A stretch of DNA of 64,000 nucleotides, taken from the NCBI RefSeq assembly GCF_020882245.1, contig NC_083600.1, forward strand, positions 11,098,001-11,162,000. Reading direction: 5' to 3'. Both the position numbers and the translations under genes were made by a program. Below are positions 38,201-49,200 of the stretch, in pieces (the stretch's first letter is position 1; each line of letters begins with the position of its first letter). The stretch comes from Rhopalosiphum padi. Taxonomy: Eukaryota; Arthropoda; Insecta; Hemiptera; Aphididae. Under the pieces are notes generated by a model that did not search any database, had not been told where the DNA came from, and was given only the letters and a program-made list of their open reading frames with translations.

Positions 38201-38805
38201 AGGAATATAGGTCGATCGTTATAAAAATTAATTTTACCATTATCGGTCAGTCGCATAATAAAAAATCAGATAATGTGGAATATTCTCAAATAATTATTCT
38301 TTGAAGCTTAGATCTTTATTTTATTTTAACATTAAACAAATCTCTTTCTAAAGAAAGACCTAAATTCTCCTAGATATCGATCACCAGGGACTTAAAATAT
38401 AGCTCACTTGTTTGAAAAAAATTGGAGACCTCTGGTCTATACTATTAAAAAGAGATTACCCAGATTGCCCGACTAGTATTCAAACGGTACTTTACATTTT
38501 ACATCTCTCACTGGTGACCCGGTGTCTAGTAACAAATCAAACAAATTTGTTTTGTTGTCTTAACACTTTGAGCAAGTTAGCGCAAAGTTTTAACAAGTTG
38601 TTAGTTGTGATGTGTAGAAAATGAAAGTTTTCTTTTAAAACAAAGTATGGACATGTCATAAAGTCATAAAAATTGAACACATTATAATATGTAACATAAT
38701 ACATTATCTGTTATTAAAAGGACAAACTAAAAATAAAATGCTTACTGGATACTGCGAAACGACTTGCACATCTGTAGGGTCAGATATGGGTAATTTTTCT
38801 TGCAT
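29264..38805 (-). CDS. MARCH1/8-like RING-CH membrane E3 ubiquitin ligase (5 coding exons)
   Basis: Membrane-anchored ubiquitin ligase of the MARCH family; by family knowledge it ubiquitinates membrane receptors and directs them to endocytosis. Coding exons on the minus strand: 38746-38805, 31078-31145, 30315-30495, 29981-30246, 29264-29915. All junctions are in frame, giving 408 aa. The RING-CH finger (about 42-88) has the C4HC3 pattern: CRIC, then CYC, His, Cys and CELC. Its first CxxC pair is split by the exon 2/3 junction. Two membrane segments follow (about 117-138 and 158-175) with a short lumenal loop. Then comes the MARCH8 hallmark RWKAYNRVIYVQN, and a long acidic, probably disordered cytosolic tail of about 200 aa ending SSRRLSNYRDDK. 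A non-coding first exon seems to start in the GC-rich block beyond 39187. The orthologue assignment to MARCH1/8 is firm from the finger plus membrane pair; the tail is not conserved. Confidence 0.92.
31350..32620. repeat. Dispersed AT-rich repeat, copy D, carrying an inserted miniature element
   Basis: The left part (31355-31460) resembles, in reverse complement, the right ends of copies A (46795-47510) and B (61895-63430). The part near 31829-31890 shares AACTTCAAATGTCTATA with copies C and E. It is interrupted at 31904-32077 by a TA-flanked inverted-repeat element. Borders approximate; non-coding. Confidence 0.45.
31904..32077. mobile_element. TA-flanked miniature inverted-repeat element, 174 bp
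   Basis: The left end CTCTGTTCAAAATGAGATTG and the reverse-complemented right end CTCTATTTAAAATGAGATTG continue as a near-perfect terminal inverted repeat of about 30 bp, through GTGACTTGGCG. TA dinucleotides at 31902-31903 and 32078-32079 are the probable target duplication, which would fit the Tc1/mariner group. The interior is clearly more GC-rich than its surroundings and non-coding. Confidence 0.8.
32688..32840. mobile_element. Miniature inverted-repeat element with 8-bp duplication, 153 bp
   Basis: Termini CAAGGCCGTAACTGG and, in reverse complement, CAAGGCCGTACCTGG form a 15-bp inverted repeat with one mismatch. GTTATAAC occurs on both sides (32680-32687, 32841-32848), consistent with a hAT-type 8-bp duplication. 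The duplication is itself a palindrome, so it also lengthens the inverted repeat; a shorter duplication with longer termini cannot be excluded. Confidence 0.75.
33802..33979. mobile_element. Probable decayed hAT-type miniature element, 178 bp
   Basis: TCTAAATT is repeated at 33794-33801 and 33980-33987. The right end in reverse complement, CCAGCGATTCCCAATTTATAG, resembles the CAGxGGTTCCCAA termini of many hAT miniature elements. The left end (ATGGTGTCCTAAC) matches only weakly, so the copy is old or the border is slightly off. Confidence 0.5.
38173..38434. mobile_element. hAT-type miniature inverted-repeat element, 262 bp
   Basis: The left end CAAGGGTTGCCAAGC and the reverse-complemented right end CAGAGGTCTCCAATT are imperfect inverted repeats of the CAGxGGTxxCCAA class. 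A perfect 8-bp duplication GTCTATAC flanks the element at 38165-38172 and 38435-38442. No coding capacity. Confidence 0.85.
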
Positions 38806-39184
38806 GACTGAGACGTTAACTCATAGGTCTCCAATTGATTACTGACTACTGTAAAAAAAAAAACAACAAATTGTTGAGCAGTACCAAATGCATAGTAATG
38901 AGAAAGAAAACCGTGTAATCTACACTAGGTACACTAGGTACACATAACTAATAGTGTCCTTCTCGAGTGGAATAACAATTAACAACAATAACAGTGGTAA
39001 TAATAATTTGTAAACCGTAATACCGATGATGGGCAATACATTTGTATTCATATTTCATAAATAATATTATTAATAGTGTTTGACGCCACAACTACGTATA
39101 TGATTATTATAAGTACAAAGAACTACGTGTAACAGCGGCGAACAAAAAACCATCAAACAACGATCGACGGCGTACAAGGGTACA

Positions 39185-39620
39185 TACCCGAGTGCACTGG
39201 CCCAGATACAAGTCGCAGACACGACGTTCTGTCCGGACGACGACCGCAACGCCACGAAGATCGCAATGCTCATGTCGCCGTCTTCCGACAGGTTCAACGT
39301 ATCCTGTCAGCGCGCTAGACCCAAGAGCGTGTGCCGTGTGGAGCGGTGGCAATGCGGTCGCTGAGCGCCGAGGAACAAAGTTCGTGGCGCGCGCACAACA
39401 CGACACGCAGCACTGCCACACAAAGAAATCGTATATCGATATCGAACAAAAACGGGAAATAATGATGGAACGGCCGCAGCGAATAGACGGCACTACGGCA
39501 GCGAGAGCGGCCGAGCAAGCACGACTGAGCGGCGACCGAGTCGCAACTCGCGAGGTGCCGCGGCATCGCGGGCCGGGGCTGCGGCACCGTACCAACCATC
39601 TCTCCGTGATGTAGACATAT
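39185..39620 (-). promoter_or_regulatory. GC-rich block: probable promoter and non-coding first exon of the MARCH-like gene
   Basis: This is the longest GC- and CpG-rich block in an otherwise AT-rich window. On the minus strand it ends at a donor (GTATGTA, seen as TACATAC at 39181-39187), suited to splice to the acceptor at 38849-38851 ahead of the coding start exon. Open frames exist on both strands here because GC-rich DNA has few stops; none looks like a protein. The transcription start is not determined. Confidence 0.5.
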
Positions 39621-39649
39621 AGTTGTGGTTGACGTCACTGTGCCGCGTT

Positions 39650-42600
39650 CTTGTCGTCGGTAGAGTATAAAAAACTTAGATTATAATATGTAAACTTTGT
39701 AAACACGGACTTTAAGTCGATATTAAGTATTAAGTACTATTAACACCGCGGGTAAAAAAAAACAATAATTTATTGTTAATTTTTTAATTTTTAATTTGTA
39801 TTATATGTCTGTGATATTATAGTCGGATATAATTAATAATAAAATTTATTATCCGCGGTCTTGACCGATTGATACCAATTATATCATGCCATCATGGTAT
39901 TATCTATACGATTTAATGGTATATTATAAAAAGTTTAATAATATCAATATTTTGTTTTTAATTAATATTATGGACTTTAAAATGCAATCAACAATTGTCT
40001 GCCAACTTGCGCCATCTAGCATTCAGAGCCAAATAACTATTAACTATTGTAAATAAATCATAAATTCATCATCTATAGGTATTAAATTAAAACTAATAAC
40101 TATGTTATTAACATTCCTGTCTGAAATTTTCAGGCATCAGCATTAAATAATAATAATAATAATAAATAATAAATACAAAAAAAAAATAATATTTTTTTTA
40201 CAACGAACGTAAGAATAACAGGTGTTAATATGGATTACAAAAAAAAAGAAAAATATACAAAAAATATATGAAATTATTATAAGAACAAAGATAAAATATG
40301 ATATTAAGAGTATTATAATTATACAACAAAAGAAAAATACACAAATGAAAAAGACCAAAATGCTAATTATGTAAATATAATATGGCATTTTGACTTGTCG
40401 GAACACACAAAAATATAACTTCAGTCTTCAGTATTCACTTTCAAAAGGGTTTACAAAATAATTTTTAAAACTTTCTTTTAGTTTTGCACTTATTTCTAAC
40501 ATACCTATTTCACATTTAAATTTTTGTTGAAGTGCCTTCTATAACTTGCATCAAAGTCGGATTTAAGTGAGATTGATTGAGCTGTAGACCAATGGTCCTC
40601 ATAGTTTTTTAATTATTTAACTGAAAATTGGATTTAAATAATCTTAAATTTACACGTATTAAAATATTTAAAATATATAGTGTAATCACGATTTAAGGTA
40701 CCATTAAATATCTCAGGTGGATGACCTTGTATTAAAGTAAATATTTTAGAGGGCCTAAGGGGTACCTAAATACACATTTATGTATGATTTTCAATTTTTT
40801 TACACGTTTGGTGTGCGCATGCGCAATACAATTTACATTTTTTTAAATGGAAACACCAATTTTTTTTACATATTCGGATAGATTATTTATTTTTTAAACG
40901 CTTTTTGTATAAAAAGTTTTTTTCTATTTACAAAATTATATATTAATATGACGGTCAACGATGAATTCTATTTCAAAAACAATTATCAACCATAATAGGT
41001 AATATTATGTTCAGACCGCCTGAATATACTAAATAGCCAATAGGTAGTCAATAATGATCTGAAATCATATAAGATATAATTAGTTGTATTATATTAATTT
41101 ATAATGCATTTATGTATTAATGAAATAGTAACTTAAACATTTAAAGGATGCTTTACAGGGTTTTTTTGAAGGCCCCCCTCCTCTGCTACTTGCTATTATA
41201 ATAATATTAATAATTATGGGTGGGTACTTGGGGTATTTGTAACTTGCCTCTGGAAAATTTTTATTCCGCTACGTCACTGTTCAAACGTATTGGTACAGTA
41301 CAATCAAAAATGAATGTTTACACCTTACAAAGTTAAAAGTACACACTACCAAGCCCAAATTAAGATCATTTTAGGCCCGGAGCTAAAGAATTTTAGGAGC
41401 CCATAACCATAAATCATAATCAAAATATTGGTGATCCACAAATAAAAATATTTAAAAAAAAAAAAATGATATTTATAAATTTATTTCTTACTTTTTTAAA
41501 CACAAAATAAAAAATTTATTTGTATAAATAATTGTACGTGTTTCTTTTGATATACAAAATATACTACAATTTTATTATTATTATATCTAAATATTTCTGA
41601 TTTAATAAAAAAAAAAACGCACCATTCGCCAGGTTTGTTATCCGTTGTGGGCCCGAGACCATACCCCCCTGCCACCTTAATCCGGACTTGCACACTATAC
41701 AGGTTGTTAGTAAAAATTATATTATATAACTGTTATTATTATTTAGTGAATAGTGTTATCGGGTTTCTACAAATTTGCAAATGGAAAAATTATTTTATAA
41801 TCCATAAATGTATTGTTTTATGTCTTTATTTATTTGGAGTTCCATAATATACCCCGTCCAAGGACCAACTTAATAGCTAAATCCACCCTTGTGGCTTGTT
41901 TGTTATATTTATTATTTATTACATTTATGCCACAGTTTTCAAGTTATAAAAACTATTTAATAATACCTTAAGCCCATAGTAAGTAATTTTCTATACAAAT
42001 TGAACATCATGAATATCAAATTATTTAACAGGATTTATATTTTTAGTAATATTATCTTTCGCTGCAGGTCTTTTCAATAAGGAAATAGGAATACTGCTGT
42101 GGGCTGATTGATAAATGTTATCAGCTAGACTTAGAATCATAAGAATTAAGAACTGAATCATAATTGTTTGCATTTTCAAAATCCTTTAATCATAATTCCT
42201 AAGTATATCAATGACCTAGAATTGACGCCAAGGGTTTCTCTGAGGAAAATTTCATCTAAAACTAGAACAACTACTTATAACTTATAAGTTTCTTAATTAA
42301 TTTTTTCTTGGTTATAACTTATAATAGTTTAATAATTTGTTTATCGAAACCATTATACTATACAACTAATTTTAACTATTAACAAGTAATTTTATATCGT
42401 AATTACTAATTAGGTACACAAAGTAGCAGTAAAATATTTTGCTTTAATGAGTAGAATTAGGTATGTACCTACCTATATTTGTATTCATAAATTTGTAGTT
42501 TAAGTATTAAATAAATATCATACATTCATAAATAAATACTTAATTTAATATCCAATATTCCCTAGCAGACACTATAATATTATGCATATTATATCTTATA

Positions 42601-44421
42601 TTTCTGGATTTATGGGTGATTTTAAAAATGTTGAATTAATCTTTTAATATCCCTAAACATTCTGATAATTAGTCTAAATTACTTTCAGATATCAAATTCA
42701 ATTTTAGTTTTAGCAAAACAATTTTGTAATTTAATCATTTATTTATTTGTTTAAAAATGTTTTTAACAACTTTTTGATTTTCGAATACTGTAAAATAATT
42801 GCATTTTATAAAAGGGGAAGGAAGACCATTTTAAAACTATTATTATTTTGTAAATTTAACATATTAATTGAATTGAATGTGCCAATTGTTATTTGTTTGC
42901 AACACAAATACAATTTACTAAAATGTATAATAATACATATAGCATATATTGTTTTCTTAAGATTATACTATTAGGTATTAAGTATTAATAAAGTATTTGA
43001 TATATTAAATAAGTACTACGCCAACATATTATGGCAATACCTTTCAGTGTCATTCAACATTATATATTTTTATATGCCGCCATAAACCATCCGAATCATT
43101 AATTATTATATATTGTAGTTCAAATAATACTTTTTATATCATCATTGTTATTTGTTATAATGTTATATTATTGTAATATTGGTCATATTATGTTCAATTG
43201 AAATCACGATATATCTTATTTTATATACATAATAGTCATAACTCATAATACATCATCGATTACATCGTGATTGAACCAAAGTAATATTTCCTTGACCTTG
43301 ACAACATTTGTTATCATGTACTTTATAAAAAAAAGTTATAACGTTTCTTTGTTAAAAATATCATCCATTTTTAATTTTATTTTTATTGTATTTTATATTT
43401 CAGATTTTGAGCGTAACGATGAATGTATATTCATCTTAAAATGTGTTATTTTTGTGTTTGTCATCAACTTTTAGGGCAATAAATATGCTTTGGATTTTAA
43501 CTTTGGGGATGGCTCATGGTATCAAATAAGATTTAGTTAGTACATCGGGGAGTCAAAAGTAAAAAATTCCAAATACTTTTCAAAGTAACCGGGAATAACA
43601 GAAAAAAAATCAAGAAATACGTGAATTTTTAAGTAAAAACAGTATTTAATTGTCTTAAAATAAAATCTTTACGACATAATAATTGGTAATTCACCCTTTT
43701 AACTATTTATGTATATTTTGTTGTAATTAAAAAACGTTAATAACCGTAGATATTTAGAACTTTTATCAAATGTTGAAATGTATAAATTAACATTTCTTAC
43801 ACATTATAGGTGTACTATAATTTTCTCAATAAATTGACTCTTTTTGAGCTATTTATAAGTATTTAACAATTTAAAATTTGAAACTTTTATTTTTTTCTGC
43901 AAGACAGTGAATGACGATAAAATATTATTTGCTTAATCAGTGGCGTATCCAGAATTTTTTCAGGGGGGCACACACTGTAAATATAATACTACCAAAAATA
44001 AAAAAGAAAATAAACTAATTAGGTATTTAACTTTTTACCAATTTTTTTTTACAGAAATAAATACACTTCTGAGTTCCACTACGTCACCCAATTTTTCATT
44101 ATTTTTTGTCTGAGGGGAGGGAGAGGGGGTTTATATTTAAAAATTACAAATTTTTAGCATGTTATTTAAATAATTTAACGATTTTTTTCACATGGTTGTA
44201 CCAAATGAATCTACGAGTAAATCACTCTTATTATTTTCAATTTAATTTTATTTGTCATTTTAGTTATAAATATTATAAATTAAGTTAGATTATAAAATAT
44301 ATTATGTATACATGGCTAGGCTTTAAATAGTTTAATTATAATAAAAAAATCAATTTATATACGAATCGATTATTTAACACACGAACAAAGTTGGGTCATT
44401 CAGCTATAGTATACATTAAAA
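39650..44421. other. Intergenic region with element remnants
   Basis: No gene is recognised. Remnants: a right hAT-like end at 41279 (reverse complement CAGTGACGTAGCGGAATAAA) with no partner found; pieces near 41345-41400 and 41640-41700 rich in GGGCCC-type motifs seen in hAT miniature elements; and a decayed copy at 43938-44089 (separate entry). The remainder is AT-rich with chance ORFs. Confidence 0.45.
43938..44089. mobile_element. Degenerate hAT-type end pair
   Basis: The left end CAGTGGCGTATCCAGAATTT and the reverse-complemented right end (about GGGTGACGTAGTGGAACTC) are related, but the right terminus is mutated and no 8-bp duplication matches. Probably an old non-autonomous copy. Confidence 0.4.
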
Positions 44422-45631
44422 CAGTGGCGTGGTGAACTTTTTTTACCAATGAGGCCAACAAGATTTGGGACACCCACCACCTGTAAAATAAAAACCTCAT
44501 CACAGGATGGGGGAGGGGGTGTCAAACCCATCTAAAAAATCATGGACACTCAAAATTTAATACTTAAGTAAAAGTAATTTCTATAGTAAATTCTTTAGAA
44601 ATATTCAGCCTCACTAATATTATTTCCTAAATTGCTTTTATTCATACAACTAAAGAAAAATTAATGAGGTTAAGTATATAGGATATAAATTATTTAAAAA
44701 AAAAAAAAAAAATGTAAGATGAAAATTATCTAAGTATATATAACAGCAAAGTATATAAGTTTGTTATTTAAACATTAAATTTTTTTTTAACAAAGTTGAT
44801 GTTTGAGCAAACTTATCAATAACTTCTTGGTGATTTATTGGCACATCTCTCTCCATGCTTAACATTAACAAACTTTCCAACCGATTCTGACCAGTTGTTG
44901 ACCGAAGTCTAGTCTTAATAAGCTTTACCTAAAATAATACACAATATATAATTTATTATTGAATAATTTGTTGAATTTTAATTAGTTCAAATAATTCACC
45001 TTAGAAAAGCTTCTTTCTGCAGATGCTGAAGATACAGGAATGGTTCCAAGTGCTTTATATGTTTTAAACAAATTTGGAAATGCATTTCTAAGGTCATAAC
45101 TGGATAAAATTTTCAGGATTTGCAGGCAAGTTATTTTATTTTCTGAAGTTTCAACATCATTTTCACTGTTTTCGCTATCATTCTCCGAATCAAAATCACT
45201 TGTATGATTGTTAAGGTTTTGATACATCATGTTTATATTCATACCATTAAGCAATTTATCTAAACTTTTACTAAATGTAACATATTCAATTTTTAGTTGA
45301 GTGAGATCTATTGAAATCCAGTTGGAAATGGCTTTAAAGGCATCACTAGGTAAATCGTTTTCATTCTTTATCAACCTTAAACGTTCAGGTGAAAGTAATG
45401 TAAAATCTTTAAGTATATTTCTAGATTCAGAAAATCGATTTTCAATAGATGAAATTACTGTATCCAAAATTCTATAAAAAACCCCAGTCCTAAAATTATC
45501 TACAGGTGAAGATAAAAGCTCATCTCTAGCTTGTTCTCCAGCCATAATTTTTTTTCTCCTCGGTCTTACCTGAGGAAAATCTGTTTCATTAAGGCGGCTC
45601 TAAGCGAATACAATTTTCATACATTTAGACC

Positions 45632-45940
45632 AATAAGCTGGCGAAAAATAAATAGACTTCTAGTAGTCCAATTTTAATTTTGAAAAAAGTTTTGAACTTG
45701 TTACCTTCTTCTCTATGTTTTGTAGGAAATACTTTTTTATTTTTTTGTTTTGTTAGCACATTAAAGTGCATGTTAATTTTGAAAAATTAATTTAGTTATT
45801 TAGAACCGTACTACGTAAATTATCCAAAATATCCAAAATCTATTTCCTACAAAACATAGAGTAGAGGGTAATAAGTTCAAATAATTTTTCAAAATTAAAA
45901 TAGGATTACTAGAAGTATGTTAATTTTTCGCCAGCTTATT
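45632..45940. repeat. Hairpin-type inverted repeat, arms about 100 bp
   Basis: The left arm 45632-45731 (beginning AATAAGCTGGCGAAAAAT) and right arm 45841-45940 (ending TTTTTCGCCAGCTTATT) are reverse complements over essentially their whole length with scattered mismatches. The spacer is about 109 bp. It lies in the left subterminal part of the TTAA-flanked element, upstream of its gene. It may be a foldback miniature element or a structural part of the element; no flanking duplication was identified. Confidence 0.8.
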
Positions 45941-46241
45941 AGAATTATTCATTGTTGTGTATGTACAAAAATATTTTTCGAATATTCGTACGATGACTTG
46001 TGCATGCGCGTACGTATGCTATGGAACGTAATCATTCCGTTCGCCCACATCCGGGCGATATGAAATCTATTGTTATCGATTCGAATTTCTTCGAAATACT
46101 AATTTTATATTTTATATTATATAAAGTAATTGCATTTATTATAAATACTAGTATTTAAAATCAATGCTATTAGTAAGTTATTACCATCAGTGCAGTTTGT
46201 GTTGATTTTATGCATTTGCAAATAATAAAAAGTTTATAAAA

Positions 46242-49200
46242 ATGAGTGATTGGCGATATAGTAAAAAGATGCGTCCAAAATTGACTGCACCACGGAAAAA
46301 ATTAAGACACAATTTGAAAAATTTACAGTCTAAAAATTCTAAAACTTTAGAGGACAACGATATTCAGGTAGGTATCTACGAGTTATTTTGTTTATATAAA
46401 TTACCTGACCTACAAATGAATAGTATAATATTTATATAAATTTTTTTACTCCCCTCCCCTCGAAATGTTTCCTGCGTTCGCACTTGATAGGTATACCATT
46501 ATATAATATATTATTCATTATTTTTTGTAATAGATTTTGGATCATTCTAATGTTTCAAATGAAAATGATGACCAAACTCATGATGAAACTGATAGCAGGT
46601 AATTACTAATTTGTAATTATTCTTTTATATTTATTAATATGAATATATTGATTTTACAATGATATGATGTGTTTTTTTGTGTGTGTCTGTCACCATCACG
46701 TTTTGGAGTAGTATGATACTGCTTTAATTTTTGACTACAGATCTTCTTTAAAAGGAAAATGAATCTAATTGGTACTTAGAAGGTCAAAACAAAAGAGAAA
46801 AAGTAGCTTTCAAAAGTGTCAGGAAAACCCTAAAAAAATAACGGAAAAACGAATCATTGTAAATACTTGAAATTTTAGCGTTAACTATTTACGGTTAAAT
46901 TTTTAAAATATTTTGACTTTTTTAAGCTACGAGTATTTATAGGCAATTGAAGTTTTCGATTTTTTTTTTTGAAATGCGATAAAAAAAATTTGGCAATCCA
47001 AAAATTTTTTAAAATTTAATACAAGATTTATTATACGTTGTACTTATCATAGTAAAAAAAATCAAAAACCGTTGGTCACAATTTTGGTTTATAAATATTT
47101 AAACTTCAAATGTTTACAAAATATGTCAAAATCGCGAAAACTTGCAAGGAATTTTGAAGTTTAAAATTCATAACATTTTTGTAATTTTTACCTAAGGTTA
47201 AAAAACCCTTTATTCAAATAACTGTAAAAATTATAACGTCAATATAGAAAACATTTTATGAGCCTATGAAATTTAATTTTTTATGAAATCACGTAAAATA
47301 CGAAATATTACAATTTAAATATAGGTAATAATATCATATATCCTACTAATTATCCTAGACTGATAAATCATCTCCGTTCAGAATCATTTTTTATGTACAA
47401 TGATATCTGCCTTTGCATTCAAATTTAACACATCCATTATAGTGACCTGCTCTTTCCATTTCTATAATAGAACAGAGTGATACCCACTTTCCTACCATAG
47501 CTTTTTTTTTTAATATTTCTATTATTATTTAGAAGTAATAAGGACGACGCAGATATGTCACGTATAAATAATAATATATTTCATTCTACGTACAGATTAG
47601 TAGTATCTGATAAACAAGAAAAAAACGCAGAAGAGTAAGTATTTAATATTTATTAGAATATATATAAGTTCAATATTTTTTAGTTTTTATTTCAATAACT
47701 ACACATTTTTTTTTTGCTTCGATTTTAACTTTGAGGGTTGTTTTGTATAAAAAATGTATGTAGTTAGTAGTTTGTGCTTTAGACTTTTAGAGAACTCAAA
47801 ATTCTAAGTACTTTTTTTGAGCTATTTATACTGATAATTAAAAATATTAAAAATCTATAGTCACAATATATTTTTTTAGTCGTTTAAAGTTAGAATTTTG
47901 ACAAAATCTAAAAAATATAAACATTATTTTGTAAATTATATAAATTATACTTAAGTTTTGAATTGATTTTAAATTTAAAATAATTTTTTGATATTACACT
48001 CACAATTTTAACTCGCCTCTACGCGCGAAATATTCTCGTCGTGACGTATAATAATAATATTTTTTTGAAATAGATATATATTACAAGGCAGAAGAATTGT
48101 TGATATAGCGTACTTATTCAAGGCCATTCAAAGTATTCAACACAAGTTTGACTGTACATTTTCTAACTTAACAATTATAAATGAAAAAAAAAATGGGTTT
48201 TTTAGCACATTTGTTTTTAAATGTAATATGTGTGGTACGTTGGAAAATATTTACTCGGAAGATCCTGAACGAAAAGGATTCAACATTAATACAGCAGTTA
48301 CCTCTGCCGTATTAAACACGGGACAAGGGTATTCCCAATTGGAAGAATTTTGCGGTATACTTGATATGTATTGTATGTCATTTCCCACTTATCAAAATAT
48401 TCACGAGGAAGTAAGTCAAAATATATTTAATGTAAGTTTGGAAGAGATGAAAAAAGCTGGACAAGAAGAATCGAAAATTGCAATTGAAAACGGAGACGTA
48501 GATGAACAAGGTCGTCCGTTAATAACCGTAATTGCTGATGGTGCGTGGTCCAAGAGATCATATAAAAGCAATTATAATGCTTTATCTGGTGTCGCTTCCA
48601 TATTTGGATGGAATACAAAAAAATGTTTATTTGTTGGCGTAAAAAATAAATATTGTATTATTTGTCATCGAGCTTCCCAACAGAATGAACAAACCAGGTC
48701 TCACATATGCTATAAGAATTGGGATAGTACCTCTACTTCGATGGAATCAAGTATAATAGTGGAAGGATTCAAGGAGAGTATTCCAATGCATAACTTAATA
48801 TATGACAAGTTAATCGGAGATGGTGATAGTAGCGTGATAAAGAACTTAAATTTAACTAAACCATATGGACCGGATTTGAATGTAAAAAAAATAGAGTGTA
48901 CAAATCATTTACTCAGAAATTATATAAACCGACTTCGTGAAACAGCTAGTCGACGCAAGTGTACAAATGGAAATATTGTTCCAGGTGTTCAAAGAACTTT
49001 TTTAAAAAATAATTTACTCCGTCTTCGATATGCTGTTACGGAAGCCATAAAATTTCGTAGTAAAATGAAAAAAAATATTATCGAAAAAGTCAAATTACTT
49101 AAATCAGATATTTTGAATGGACCTTACCATGTATTTGGACACCATACACATTGTGCCCAGTATTTTTGTATGGGTCCAAAAGACGGTGAAAATAATTTAG

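Larger units (their letters stand above)
31146..38745 (-). other. First coding intron of the MARCH-like gene, 7.6 kb
   Basis: Bounded by the donor after ...CGCAGTATCCA (minus strand) and the acceptor TTTTTTTTTCAG before AAGATGAAG. It contains a dispersed repeat (31350-32620) and four miniature elements described separately (31904-32077, 32688-32840, 33802-33979, 38173-38434). The 34000-38100 stretch is plain AT-rich DNA with only chance reading frames; a GC-rich patch at 37455-37510 could be another element remnant. Confidence 0.6.

Noticed and set aside
39107..39638. Overlapping frames of 107-162 aa on both strands
   Set aside because: They arise because the block is GC-rich and stop-poor; sequences are Arg/Ala-rich without domain features, and the block is better explained as a promoter/leader.
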